From the NCBI GenBank assembly GCA_946699065.1, contig CAMPDV010002002.1:1-64000 (forward strand): a stretch of DNA of 64,000 bases. The letters run 5' to 3'. The stretch comes from Loxodes magnus (taxonomy: Eukaryota; Ciliophora; Karyorelictea; Loxodida; Loxodidae). Both the position numbers and the translations under genes were made by a program. Positions 15,861 through 27,340 of the stretch are shown piece after piece. Under the pieces are notes generated by a model. It saw only the letters and a program-made list of their open reading frames with translations. It was not told where the DNA came from and did no database searches. The number at the start of each line of letters is the position of its first letter. Position 1 is the first letter of the stretch.

Positions 15861-16240
15861 TTACTCTTAAAAATTATACTCAATAAATCTTAAATTCTAT
15901 CTTCTTTTCTTACTTTACTTCCTCACTTTCATAGATACTTATAACTTCTTTTTATCTCAAAGTTTTATTAACTCTATAAGCTGAAATTCTTTCTATTTTT
16001 ACTTCTTCACTTATGTAATATCTCTGATAATCTTATTTTTGCAACACTTCAGTTTTTTTTCTTTATTTTTCTAATTTCACTATGAATATCATTTTATTAT
16101 TATACTTATTTTTTATATAACTTTCATATTTTAACAAAAATTTACTTTTAATTCTTTGTTGCTTTTATGTATTTTGCAAAAAATTAGTTATTTTACTTTG
16201 ACTATTATTTATTTTTAAGCTTAATTAGTTTCGGACTGCA
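15861..16240. other. Decayed satellite edge and AT-rich spacer
   Basis: Two or three heavily mutated units with the same TCTTCTTTTCTTACTTTACTT core run to about 16015. After that the sequence is T-rich with no recognisable gene. This is the right-hand boundary of the array, where homogenisation appears to have stopped. Confidence 0.7.
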
Positions 16241-16244
16241 ACTT

Positions 16245-16510
16245 CTTCTCATTTTACGATCCCAACACTGTTTTCATGGGATATCGGGATATCCTGTTGC
16301 TTTCGAAAAGCAGCTTCCAGTAGCTCCATCGCTATTGGCAGCCAGGCTTCAACCCCCTACCAGGAGTGGATAATTAAGTGGAAGGCTTTTTTTTGCAAAG
16401 GTTGCTTTGACCAGGGACTTACTCACTTCATTGAAGGAGCTTGTTCCTATCTATAAAACCAGAAAGTATGATTCAGAAGGTCAATCTCAACTCCCACATT
16501 TTTAATTATC
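16245..16510 (+). repeat. Dispersed short repeat family 1, copy A
   Basis: A GC-richer block that matches the reverse strand of 45270-45560 through most of its length. Shared stretches include GGATATCCTGTTG, AGCTCCATCGCTAT, GCAGCCAGGCTTCAA, ATAAAACCAGAAAGT and AAGGTCA.TCTCA.CTCCCA. The two copies differ at perhaps a quarter of positions, so this copy is old. The partner copy has a clear target-site duplication and is described there as SINE-like. I see no obvious target duplication here. No coding potential is evident; short ORFs across it are chance. Confidence 0.75.
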
Positions 16511-16639
16511 ATTTCTTGCTTTTCTTAGCATATTTTTATTTTATTTATTTTATCATTATTTTTGAAATATTTCTTCTTAGTAGATTTTTTTTTTTTTGTA
16601 TTTCAAGATCTTTTTCTACTTTTATTAACTCTTAAAATC

Positions 16640-17500
16640 AAAAAATTTTTCATTACCCAAAAATCAAAAAAATTATCACAACCCAATTCAAAAAAAAATT
16701 AGCACAACCCAAAATCAAAACATTTCGAAACCAAAATCAAAAATTATATCCTTCATTTTTTTTAATCCCATTTTTTCTCAAAACCCTTTTCTATTTTGAA
16801 ACTTTTTTTAGAAAATTTGTTCTTTCTGACCTTTATCTATCCCAATTTCCCCCAGTTTGTTCCGTCCGAAAAAAGTCTTGCAGTGTAAAAAGCTGAGCAA
16901 AAAAACAAAATTAAATTTTTCACGATTTAATGCTTTAAATACTCTTATTCGCCTTTCATTTAGCTCTAAAAATCAAAAAAAAATACCAAAACCCAATTCT
17001 AAAATTTTAATCATGCACCAAAATCTAAAATTTTCAAATCAAAAAAAAACAAAAACTTGCAAAACCAAAACTTAAATCTTCAAACCAAAATACAAAATCG
17101 AAAGTTTTCAAACCCAAATCCAAAATTTTCATAACCAAAATCAAAAATTTCAAAACCAAAATCAAAAAAAATAGTCTCAAATGTTTTATTCCCATTTTTT
17201 TCAAAAACCTTTTATACTTTAAAAATTGTTCTTGAAAAAATTTTATTCCTTTCTGACCTTTTACTTATCCCGAAATCCCCCAGCTTGTTCCGTCCCAACT
17301 CAGCCCTATAGTGTAAAACGCTGAGCAAAAAAAGGCTTTGACAGTTTTTGCCATTTTCAGGCTTCTAACTCATAAAAATTTAATCTGCTGCACATTAAAT
17401 GCAGTATTCTACTTTTTTCCTATCGTAAAAACACATTTTGCAACTTAAAAATAGTAACAAACTTTATTAAATTTTAAAACAAATTTAAAAAAAAACTTCG
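16640..17500. repeat. A-rich low-copy repeats with an ~85-bp direct duplication
   Basis: The sequence is full of phrases such as AAACCCAAAATCAAAA. Within it, about 16820-16905 and 17245-17335 are direct repeats sharing TTTCTGACCTTT, CCCCCAG.TTGTTCCGTCC and GTGTAAAA.GCTGAGCAAAAAA. I recognise no gene. Confidence 0.65.
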
Positions 17501-17504
17501 CGCT

Positions 17505-17765
17505 ATCACGTAACTCAAAAAAATTCTAAAACTATTATATAAAATTAAAAAATTTTTAGCTCTAGCACATAACTCAAAAATTTTTCTAACACTTGAAAAT
17601 TTAAATTATTTAGCTGAGTACATACTTCGAAAAATTTTCCTAACGCCGGAAAAATTTAAATTTTTTTACTCTAGTGCATACCTCAAAAATTTTTCTAATT
17701 CTTGAAAATTTAAATTTTTTAACTGAGAATGTACCTCAAAAAATTTTCGAACACTTTAAAATTAT
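17505..17765. repeat. Short tandem repeat, period about 65 bp
   Basis: Four degenerate units share CTCTAG.ACATA.CTCAAAAATTTTTCTAAC followed by ACTTGAAAATTTAAATT. Alternate units carry CTGAG in place of CTCTAG. The block lies just downstream of the end of the minus-strand WD40 gene and appears noncoding. Confidence 0.6.
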
Positions 17766-17981
17766 TAGTTACTCTAGCACTTTATTTTAAAATTAAATTA
17801 AAAAAATATTAATAAAAATAACTAAATTCAGTAAAAAGACTTAGAAAAAAATACAAAATCTTACAATTTTTTTTCTTTAAATAAAATAATAGAAATAATA
17901 ATAAGAAGGAGAACATAATTTATTAGAATAAAGACTTAGGAAATTTTTAAATTGTTAAATGTAAAAATTAAATGTTTTATC

Positions 17982-19283
17982 TCAGAAAATTACACAGCCA
18001 GATGTAACATATCTTTTCTTATCCTCTTCACCCATGATGGAGCTGTCCATTGTACATTTCTGAAACTTTAATCCATAGTCAGCATATACTTTGTTCCAGT
18101 CAGTCTAAATAATTAATATTAAATTTGAACTTACCTGTTATTAGTTAGTTGTATCTACTTGATTCAATAACCTTCCTAAGTTCCATCTTCGAATGTTGTA
18201 ATCTTCTGATTCGCTAAGCCATCTATCTCCATTACTTGATACCAACCAATTGTTGTCCTTAGATAATGATAAACTACCCACAGTGTCCGTATGACCCAAT
18301 AGTACACATTCACACTATCCATTATTGATATTTCATATTCTTATTGTCTTGTCATAAGATCCAGATAAGATATACTTGTTGTTACTCGAGAATATTACCG
18401 AATAGACATAAGATGTGTGTCCCGATAAGACCATTGTACAAGACAGAGTTCGAGAGTTCCATAAACGAATAGTTTTGTCATCCGATCCAGATATGATGTA
18501 AGTGGAATCACTGGATATAGCCACAGCATATACATAACTAGTGTGACCACTCATGGTCTTACAGGTACCTGTCTTGACGTCCCATAGTCTCACCGTCTTA
18601 TCTCCACTTCCCGATACGATGAACTCTGAATCACTGGATATAGCCACAGATCATACATAATTTGTGTGACCACTCATGGTCTTACAGGTACCTGTCTTGA
18701 CGTCCCATAGTCTCACCGTCTTATCTCAACTTCCCGATACGATGAACTCTGAATCACTGGATATAGCCACAGATCATACAGAACTAGTGTGACCACTCAT
18801 GGTCTTACAGGTACCTGTCTTGAAGTCCCATAGTCTCACCGTATTAACATCACTTCCCGATACGATGAACTCTGAATCACTGGATATAGCCACAGCATTT
18901 ACATAACTAGTGTGACCACTCATGGTCTTACAGGTACCTGTGGCTATGTTATAGAGTCTTAGAGTTTTGTCATCAGATCCAGAAACTATTAAGTCACTGT
19001 TTGATGAGATGGCCACGGATGTGACTGAGTTGGAGTGTCCAGTGTAAATGTGAGGGTGTTCAGTAGAGATTGAGGTAAGGTTAGCGTTGGAGAGGTCGCA
19101 GTTGATAAATTTGGAGTTGCGAAGGTTAGTTAATGAGAGATTAGAGTTGGAGAAATTACAATTGGTGAAGGTGGTGTCAGAGAGATCAGAGTTAGTAAAG
19201 TCAAGGTTTTGCAAATCTTAATTAGTGAATTAGAAGTTCATGTAATTCAATAAAGTAAAGGAATTGGCTGCAGCTATTTGCAT
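17982..19283 (-). CDS. Pentapeptide-repeat / seven-bladed WD40 protein
   Basis: A protein of about 423 residues, read with TAA/TAG=Gln and TGA=Trp. Residues ~15-70 are pentapeptide-like (DLQNLDFTNSDLSDTTFTN...). Seven WD40 repeats follow to about residue 360, enough for a closed beta-propeller. Typical unit: GHTSYV.AVAISSDSEFIVSG..DKTVRLWD.KTGTCKTM. WD40 propellers are protein-interaction scaffolds; the partner is unknown. Four internal TGA codons fall at sensible Trp positions: HTSSV-W-S, GS-W-DKT, HTNYV-W-S and, most telling, RI-W-N at 18333-18335. The frame ends at TGA 17982-17984. The ATG at 19281-19283 is the first in frame before the pentapeptide block. A 30-nt GT-AG intron near the 3' end is likely. 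Blades 2-4 are almost identical at DNA level, so they were recently duplicated or converted. It looks intact. Confidence 0.9.
18105..18134 (-). other. Likely 30-nt intron in the WD40 gene
   Basis: On the minus strand this stretch starts CAG|GTAAGT, is AT-only in its interior and ends TTTAG. It lies between blade 7 plus a Gln run and a more polar C-terminal tail (TDWNKVYADYGLKF...). Its length is a multiple of three, so the frame is open with or without it; only a transcript would decide. Confidence 0.6.
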
Positions 19284-19383
19284 TTTTGGTTGGCTTTTGG
19301 AAATACTTAAGATCTACAACATATATTACTAATTCTTCTCAGATTTTATTTGAATTAAATCATAAAGAATTAATGATTTTTTG

Positions 19384-20395
19384 CAGATGTTGATTTTATT
19401 CAAAGGATTGCTCAAAATGGTATTCATGTCGATTTACTTGTTTTGGAATTCGTTGAGTATATTCTAAAGGTTTTGAATACTTTCAATTTTGAACTCTTAA
19501 TTTGGCTACTTTACGATTTAAGCTGGTTATAATTATTCTGAAATTTTTGGCTGGATTTATTATGTGACTTGTTTTCCTTAGATTTATTTTTTTATTTCTT
19601 CTTTGGGTTGTCTTACTTCTTAAGCCTGACTTTATTTTAGTTGGTTTTATTGATCTAAAAACTTTTTTATTACAACTGTGAAATCTTACATGTTGGCTCT
19701 TTATTCAGGATTCATACTCATGATCTCCTAAAAGGCCTTGAATGAAATTTCTGAAATTGATTTGTAGTTTTGACTTGCGTTTTAGTAACTCAAAGATTTT
19801 ACCCTAGTCATTTCAATTTACATGCTTTCAAATTCTTTTACTACCTCATCCAAAGTATTTAAATTACTATTGTATTCCTAACTTGTTACCATGTTTAAAG
19901 TCTTTATATGCTGATATTTCTCACATAGAGTATTTATCTTTCTTAAGACTTTCTCTATTTCATTTGCGATCTTCTAACTCTCATCAATTTCACTCTAGCA
20001 TAATATTTAAGTAACTTATTTTACTATTTTACTAAAGATCTATTGGAAATCTACACAAGTTTTCTTGATATTGATGATATTGGTCTTTTAGATGTTGGCT
20101 TGTCCCGATAAGTCTTAAATCAGTTGGATCAGATTGGCCTAATGCTCAAACTTATTTAGCTATTACTTAAAGTATTTTTTTATGTCGAAACTTTTTACAT
20201 TCTGTTCCTCTATACTTACTTTCTTATTGTGAATCTGACATTTAATTGTATCAGTTTCTTAAACCAGTTTTTAAAGACATTTAGTGCAACGAACACATCC
20301 ACATTATAATTCTTTTGGCTATCTTTGATTTTAGTCGAAAACTTTTTTACATTTTTAACAGACGGTTAAATCCATTACTTATAATTAACTTAAAA
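19384..20395 (+). pseudogene. Possible decayed coding region, unrecognised
   Basis: Stretches read like protein on the plus strand: ADVDFIQRIAQNGIHVDLL near 19385, DLLEIYTSFLDIDDIGLLDV at 20037-20100 and VGSDWPNAQTYLAITQSIF from 20123. The second and third lie in different frames, with a shift near 20110 that no obvious intron explains. I recognise no domain. The opposite strand and plain AT-rich spacer remain possible. Base composition collapses to A/T beyond 20395. Confidence 0.3.
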
Positions 20396-21389
20396 AAAAG
20401 TCTCTCAATAAATACCCAATATTACAATGAAAATAAAATTGAAAAAAAATAAATATTAATTAAAAATAAGAATTTATCAAAATTAATATTTAATTTTGAT
20501 AAAAAAATAATTTATAAGGAAAATTAAAAACATTGATAACTATTAGATAAAAAATATATTTAAAAAAATGAATGTGGAAACTAAAATTTTACATAAATAA
20601 TAAAATTAAAATAAAATATATTAATTTTAAAAATTTATAAAATTATAAATAAAACTATAATACTAAAAATAAAAACTTTAAATTATAATTAATTTTTTTT
20701 CAATAAATACAAAAACAATTACTATATTAAATAAATACAAATTAATTTTTTATAATTTTAAAAGAATGAAAATATATAAGATATGTATGTAATATAAAAT
20801 TTAATTATTTTAAAAAAATCTTATTATTTTGAATTTAACAATCAAAAATAATTTTTTTTTTATAAATATATAATGTAAATTATTAAAAAAATTTAGAATA
20901 AAAAATTTTATTCATCTGAAAAAAGCTTGTAAACTTAAACCTAAATTACAAAAAAATTTTCTATTATATAAAAAAATTTATTAAATACCTGGAAATTATT
21001 CAATACTAAACAATAATGAAATAAATTAAGAAAAATTAGATAGTTAAATTTATTTGTTTAAAAATTCAAATAATATTTAAATTTATAAGATATAATTTAT
21101 TTAAAAAATTAGAGAAATAAACCAAGATACAATTTGATAAAAAATTTATTATAATAATAAAATTAAACCATCTTAAGGATTAAACTTAAAATGAAATAAT
21201 TGTAAACAAAAATAATAAAAAAATTAATTAATATTAAAATAAAAAATAAAACAAAAAATAAAATATTATGTTAATAAATATAAAAAAGAAAATAATAAAT
21301 AAAAATTTACTTAAAAAAATAGAAAAAATAATAAAAAAAATATAAAACTAAATAAAATAAAGATATATTAAAATAATAATAATGTAAAC
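20396..21389. other. Extremely AT-rich spacer
   Basis: Almost entirely A and T with runs such as TTAAAAATTTATAAAATTATAAAT. I see no gene, repeat unit or RNA in it. It separates the plus-strand remnant from the minus-strand bZIP-like gene, whose 3' end is hidden somewhere at its right margin. Confidence 0.7.
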
Positions 21390-22185
21390 TAAATGTTAAG
21401 AGTTTTGGAGTTCTTCGGGATTCCAACCGATTTCGCTCCGCCTTTTTTTTAACGTGGATGTATACCACGGCCTTTTTTTGAATGTGGGTGGCTACCACAA
21501 TGAATTTTCCATGTTACCACTAAATAATTTCTATTTATAAATTCCTGAGTCGGTTATTCAAAGTTTGTTTAACATCCTTCATGTTTTTATTTCTTCTCTT
21601 TTTTTCAATTTTTATCATTTTTAACAATTTTTTAATAAGTGATATTTCGACCTACAACATCAACAATTTTTTGTCTATTTTTTTTTTATTCAACTAAGGC
21701 AAAACTAATTTTTCTATTTGTTCTATTCTTTTAATTAAACTTTTATCAACATTTTATTCTATATTTATTTCTTAATCTTTTGCTTAAGAAGGGAGGACTT
21801 CAATACTCATGTTTACCCCTTGTTTGAAATTATTTTAAGACTGAGTATAGAGCTATTGTTCTGTCACAATATTGTTTTATATAAGCTATTTCCTAAGAAT
21901 TAATAGTTCGTTATTTTGATCCTCAATGTTATTCATAAGCTCTCTAATTCTTTCTCCTTGATTATATGTTTCTTCTTCATATTTAGAAATTAATTTTTTC
22001 ATCTTTTCCATTTCAATTGAAAGCAAAGTGCTCTCATTAACTTGTCCAACCATTACTTTGCCTTCTGAAGAGGAGCTTGATAAGTGTTCCATTGATCTCT
22101 ACTTCTTCTCTAGTTCTTTGTTAGCTCTTCTTCTTGCGTTCCTTGCCTAATTTTTAGATAGTCGAATATTCTATTCCATTTCCAT
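21390..22185 (-). CDS. bZIP-like basic coiled-coil protein
   Basis: The ATG at 22183-22185 opens a single frame of about 260 residues. The N terminus (NIRLSKNQARNARRRANKEL) resembles a bZIP basic region, followed by EKKQRSMEHL. A Ser-rich linker then leads to a heptad-patterned helix (SIEMEKMKKLISKYEEETYN, then IRELMNNIEDQNNELLILRK). A longer Lys/Leu coiled coil follows. bZIP proteins dimerise through such helices and bind DNA with the basic segment. The zipper starts farther from the basic region than usual, so a cytoplasmic coiled-coil protein is also possible. Near the C terminus the peptide repeats itself (VVATHIQKKA, VVYIHVKKKA). No in-frame TGA is found before the AT-rich spacer, so the 3' end is a composition-based guess. 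Confidence 0.5.
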
Positions 22186-22189
22186 TTTT

Positions 22190-23244
22190 TTATAGATATA
22201 TTAAAATTAGAAAAATAATTCAATATGATTAAAAATGATAAAAAAAAGTAAACAAAAAAAGAAAATTTAATTTAACTGAATTAAAATAAAATTTTTAACT
22301 AAAATAAGAAAAACATATAATACTAATAAAGCCATATAATAACTAATTAAAAAAGCAAATATAATAATATTTATTAGCTTTATAATCATTCTATAAATCT
22401 TCTTGGTAGTTTATAAAATTCTACTAAGTATGCTTTATATTTTATCTTTAATTAATTTTCTTAATTGTATTGCTTAATTATTTTTTCAAAAAAACTGAGC
22501 ATAGTTATTATATAATAAATTTAGATTTTTTTCAATTAAATCGGAATTATAAATTTCTTCATTTATTCTATATCAGAATGCTATTTGAATCTATTAATAT
22601 AAATTCCTCATTTTATATAGATTTATTTTGTTTTAATTATTAAAATCCTAAAATTTAGCATAGAAATTTAGAATAATTTATTATTAAGCTTATTTTAAGA
22701 TATATTGGAAGAAAATATAAAAATAAGATTCATTTTATTTGGTTTTCTTAATTATCTAATTTAACTTGCATGTTTTATTTACAACTAACATTATCAATCA
22801 ATATATTTTATTTATATACCTTATTTAAGCTACGAAACAAAGTGTATGAGGATTATAATGATAATATAAAGCAGACGATATTTACTATCTGTTTTAAGAC
22901 TAGCTTTCATAAGAAAATAATTAAATCTACATAGACTTAAATAAATAAAGATAATTAAAATATGGAAATTATAAATAATCAGATTGATAAATAAATACTA
23001 AGCTTACAAATAGTAGCTTAAATTAATTAAATTCATAAAGTTATATCTATTTTTTATTTATTTTTTTATATTTTAGCTACTTTTAAATGTGATAATTATT
23101 TATTATGGAAGGCTTGTGCTTGACTTAATGATTTATTTTATTTTTAAATTTTAAAAGCATAAATAATAATTTTTAGTTATATAAGGGAAATTTATTTATC
23201 TAAATTTATTATATTCCTGTGAGAGTGATTTATTAATAGTGAAA
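22190..23244. other. AT-rich intergenic region upstream of the bZIP-like gene
   Basis: Nothing recognisable on either strand. It probably contains the promoter of the minus-strand gene at 21.4-22.2 kb, but I can point to no specific element. Confidence 0.5.
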
Positions 23245-23440
23245 ATGAATAATAATTTAACAACTAAAATTGAAATTTCAAATCTTTTTGAAGAATGGAA
23301 AGTAAATCAAGTAAGAAAAGAGGATCAAATAGTGAAAATATAAAGAAAATGTTTATAAGCAAGATAAAAATAGAAAATTAGGTTATATTTATACTCTAAA
23401 ATTTATTAGAGCTATTTGGCAACAAATAATAAATAAAGCA
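23245..23440 (+). pseudogene. Short gene-like fragment
   Basis: An ATG at 23245 opens MNNNLTTKIEISNLFEEWKV followed by NQVRKEDQIVKI, which looks like real protein. The sequence then dissolves into AT-rich codons with dense TAA/TAG. It could be a first exon, a fragment of a lost gene or chance. Nothing similar is seen elsewhere in the window. Confidence 0.25.
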
Positions 23441-23781
23441 AAATCTTTATTTTATTAACTTAATTTATTATTATAAAGTTTCTTTTCGATATTACGAAAA
23501 TACTTAGTAATATTTATTTTATTTTATTTCTTTATTATGCACTGATAGATATATGCTTCGCTATTAAATTAACATTTCGATATTAAAGTTAAAAAAAAGA
23601 TCCTTAATATTACAATTTAATTATCTATCAAGCAGTTTAATATTTTAATTTAATAATAGAGTTAATTTTCAAATAATTTCAATTATTCTTTTATTATTTA
23701 AAGTAACTCTTTTAATAGCTTACGTAGTTATTTAAAATTACTCCAAACCATATAAATCACTTTGGTACTTAACATGTATAA

Positions 23782-24540
23782 ATGAAAATTTCCTTCTTAC
23801 TGATATTGGCTATTATAGGCTTTTCTTAAAGTCACAGAATAGATAAGTTCTTTATGGAAAAGTAAAGTTATACTCAAGAAAGACTTAGTACCAAATCTAT
23901 GAGAGATACAAATGGAAATGTTTATGAAGTAGGGTTTTCATAAATTAGTTCTAATAATTAAGATTGCTGAATTAGGAAAGTAGATAGTTAAGGAGTTGAA
24001 CTGCACAAAACTTTCTTAGATTCAAGCCCAGCTGATTGTAGAGGTTTAGCATTGACTTTAGACAGCAATGATAGACCATATGCAGCGTTTTCGATTGATG
24101 GAGACTCATATGATGCAGGAAATATCACCAAAAAATCAGTTATGACTGGTGCTTTTTCAGGATCTATTTTTGATAGTTAGAGTTCTGGAGGAGGTCCTAA
24201 AGTTTCAGTTCTATCTGGATTAAGAACTGAAAACGGATTTATCGAAAAAGCTACATTTTTAAGAGCGTAGCTTTCTACAGGAAAAGCGAATTCGTACTTA
24301 GTTTAAGAAATAAGTTTCTGTGCAGATTAAGTTTCAGTCTACTCATAGAGTTGGTATAAACCTTTTGATAAAAATTCTTCAAATAATAAATTCATAGGTT
24401 ACCCAGAAGTAGGCTTGATAAAAGTAGGTACGAAAAGATTTTTCAGACATTATATTCATTTAGACAGAAATATGACGATAATTACATAGGCTTTAGTTAA
24501 AGATCCTTAAACATGTTCAATTTTCTTTTAGGTAGAAGTT
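23782..24540 (+). CDS. Secreted beta-propeller-like protein, 3' end unclear
   Basis: The ATG at 23782 begins a hydrophobic signal peptide (MKISFLLILAIIGFSQS). About 230 residues follow with the look of SBBP-type propeller repeats: NNQDC-W-IRKVDSQGVELHKTF, then DCRGLALTLDSNDRPYAAFS, and later GFIEKATFLRAQLSTGKANS. The Trp in DCWIRK is a TGA, and several TAA/TAG fall where Gln is reasonable (FSQSHR, SLVQEISF-like contexts). The protein is probably exported or surface-bound. After about residue 245 the sequence loses protein character and no in-frame TGA follows for a long way. The gene is therefore either truncated or ends at a site I cannot identify. No close neighbour suggests a role. Confidence 0.6.
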
Positions 24541-26970
24541 AGGCAATTAACTTAATTTGCTTTAATTAAATCCTATCTTTTAAGTACAAATTTAAATAAA
24601 AAGCCCAAGTTAATAATTAAATATTGCTTAAGGAATATAATTTAAATTTAAAGATTCGCTAAATGTTTATATATCTTAAGTATTTGTACTCTATGGTTTA
24701 TTTGTAAAATAATTATTCATTTGATATATTTAATTTATATATTAAAGTATAAAAGTATTAGCCCTTAGTATAATATCTTTATATTTTAATTAAGGAAAAT
24801 AGGTTAGTTAGATAGCTTTAATATTGCTAGTATGGTAGTATAATAACTAAGCTTCATACTAAATTCCTAGCTTTAAGTATAAATAGTATAATATTAATAA
24901 TATAGCTAGCTTTGGAAATAATAATAAAAATAAAGCTTAATATTAATTTAATATTATAACTACTAATTTAATAGTGTCTAGCTAATTTCTAAATTAGTAC
25001 TTACATTGATATTAGAATCTAAGAGCTTGTGCTTATAAGATAGTAAATAGTTATAAGTTAAGTTTTAAAGACTCTAATAAAGAGAATAATGAAATGGTTT
25101 ATTAAATATACTTGCATTTATATTACATTCTTAGAGTTATATTATATGCATTTATCTAATTTACAATTAATTACTCTAATCTACTTCTAAAGCTAATTCT
25201 ATCATTATATAAAGCAGATATCTAAACTATTTAGATATTATTAGTTATTATATACAATGCTACTTATAGTTACCTATAATTCATATAGCTATCTAATATT
25301 ATCTTACCTTTAGAAACTACTACCTATTTAGAATTTATTTACTTAATTGCTTCATTTTTATTTAGAATGTAATTCAATTCTTTTAAGCATGTATCTCATT
25401 AAGAAAATCTACTCTTTACATTTATTTAAGAATTTTAAGTTTAAAAGAGGGAAATTAAAAATATCAAGCTATAATACAATTAGGATCATCCTATTAAGAT
25501 AAAAATTAGAAAATAGCTAAACTTAATTCTAGAATCTAATGACTCTTATATTTTATCCTTTTAGCCTTAAATAGACAAAAAGCATATTTAACTATGCATT
25601 ATATTAGAATTTACAAAGCAAAATAATAACCTAAAAGATTTAAATTAATAAATTATAGCAATAGGAATAAACAAGCTTTAAGATTTATTATAAATTAACT
25701 AAGAAGATTAAGAAATTATTATATTTTATAAAATATACAATAGTCAATCAACTAAAGCTAGAGTTATGAATCATTATATATTAGTGTCTACTTCATTAGG
25801 TCTTTTACTAAATTATATTTAATTCTAAGCATATATCATTTTAAACTTTAAACATCTCTTTAATTAATATTTTGATTCATCATTTCTTTGCAAATAACTT
25901 TGAAGCATTTTTAATTAGAAGATATTAATAATCTATTTGCAAATATTTTATACCTAAAGCAGAATCTAATCTAGATTTAAATAAATTAGATATTAGTGCT
26001 TTTTTAATTTTATTCGAATTCAAAACTATGTAGATAAGACAACAATCTTTCCAAATATTTGGTAAATAAAAGATATATATAAAGTTAACTATTTTTTAGA
26101 GGTATTTTATAAATGAATAGAGCCATTTCACCCCCAAATTCTTAGTATAAATATACATTTTTAAATTACTATTTAATCTTATTATTTTTTATTCTCATCA
26201 CTTTATTCACTTTAATTTTAAGAGCCCCTAGTTTTCTTTAAATTACATCTAAAAGTTAAATCATTTATTTAAAAAATGAAAACAAAAAGATTTAATAATA
26301 ATTTAATAGTTATGTTTGTAATATATTTATTTTAACTTTAATTTTAATGAGAATCATAATATATTAGAAGAAGAAATAAGCATTTAATAGATGGTACAAA
26401 TAAATAGGTTTATAAAGATTTTAGATGATAAATTACTAGGTAATATTAACTAATTGATTAAAGAAATGTATTATATATTTATTCCCATAAACACATATAT
26501 AATTAGACCTAATTTTAACTAATATTTTAATTATTTAAAATATTAGTAATGATATATCAATAACCAGAATATTTAATTAAATCATATTTAAAATAAATTA
26601 ATTTAAATTTTATAATTTAGATTTAACTTAAATAAAAGATAAAGCATGATCAAATTAGTTGAAATAAATATTAATGAATATTATAATAGATATTTTATGA
26701 ATAATTTATAAAGATTATTAAATAAAAGTATTTCCTCTATTTTAAAATTAATGTAAGGTATCTCAGTTTTCATTGAAAAGATTAAAGTTAAAATTTTAAA
26801 TAAAATTAATGAAATGTTTCAGATACATTGAAATTATATCTTTCATAATAGCATTTTTACTTTAAGAATAAAAATCACTTTTTCTTAATAAAAAGAAGCT
26901 ATAAAATTGCTTAATCTATTTTCTATAGCTTAAAATGTAAAAATAATCTTTATTTTTTAAATAAAAACTA
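24541..26970. other. Very AT-rich region, possibly a decayed gene
   Basis: Short phrases such as AATATTAATAATATAGCTAGC recur up to about 25.4 kb, with no gene. From about 25450 to 26110 one plus frame reads plausibly (for example DHPIKIKIRKQLNLILESND and INQEDQEIIIFYKIYNSQS). With no stop codons and this composition, the frame may be an artefact. No domain is recognised. Confidence 0.35.
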
Positions 26971-27340
26971 TTTATAATAAACATCTGGTATAGATATAAT
27001 TATTTGGTGGTTATCTCTTTTTTAATGTAAACATTTTGTAATAAGATAAAGCACTTCATCTATTTATATCTCTTTTACAAAAAATAGAATTTATAAATGA
27101 TATGCTTAATTAAATAAATTTATTTCTAAACCTTAATCAATAGAATTATCACTATAAGGTATATTGATAACTTTGATAGACTTTGAAACTAAAATTAGAT
27201 AAAACTAAGAAATATCTTTAATTATAGATAAAATTTAAATTAATAAAATCTTAAATATAACTAGCAAGCATTGTCTAATAATTTGAAAATGAAAGAGATA
27301 TTTATCTCATAAGCTAACGAATAGAAATATATAATTATTA
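26971..27340 (+). pseudogene. Possible haspin-like kinase remnant (speculative)
   Basis: In one frame, about 26997-27130, LFGGYLFFNVNILQQDKALH followed by LFISLLQKIEF recalls the segment of haspin kinases that runs from the FGG block into the helix before the catalytic HRD. In another frame, from ~27135, SIELSLQGILITLIDFETK recalls the haspin 'G-hydrophobic-IIDF-SR' metal-binding segment. A FENERDIYLIS stretch follows. The expected HRDLHWGN motif is not visible between them. The pieces are in different frames, so if the assignment is right this is a dead copy. It could equally be chance in AT-rich sequence. Confidence 0.22.

Noticed and set aside
17505-17765. Telomere-like or rDNA repeats near the satellite
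   Set aside because: No G-rich telomere motif and no rRNA sequence is present; these are AT-rich tandem repeats only.
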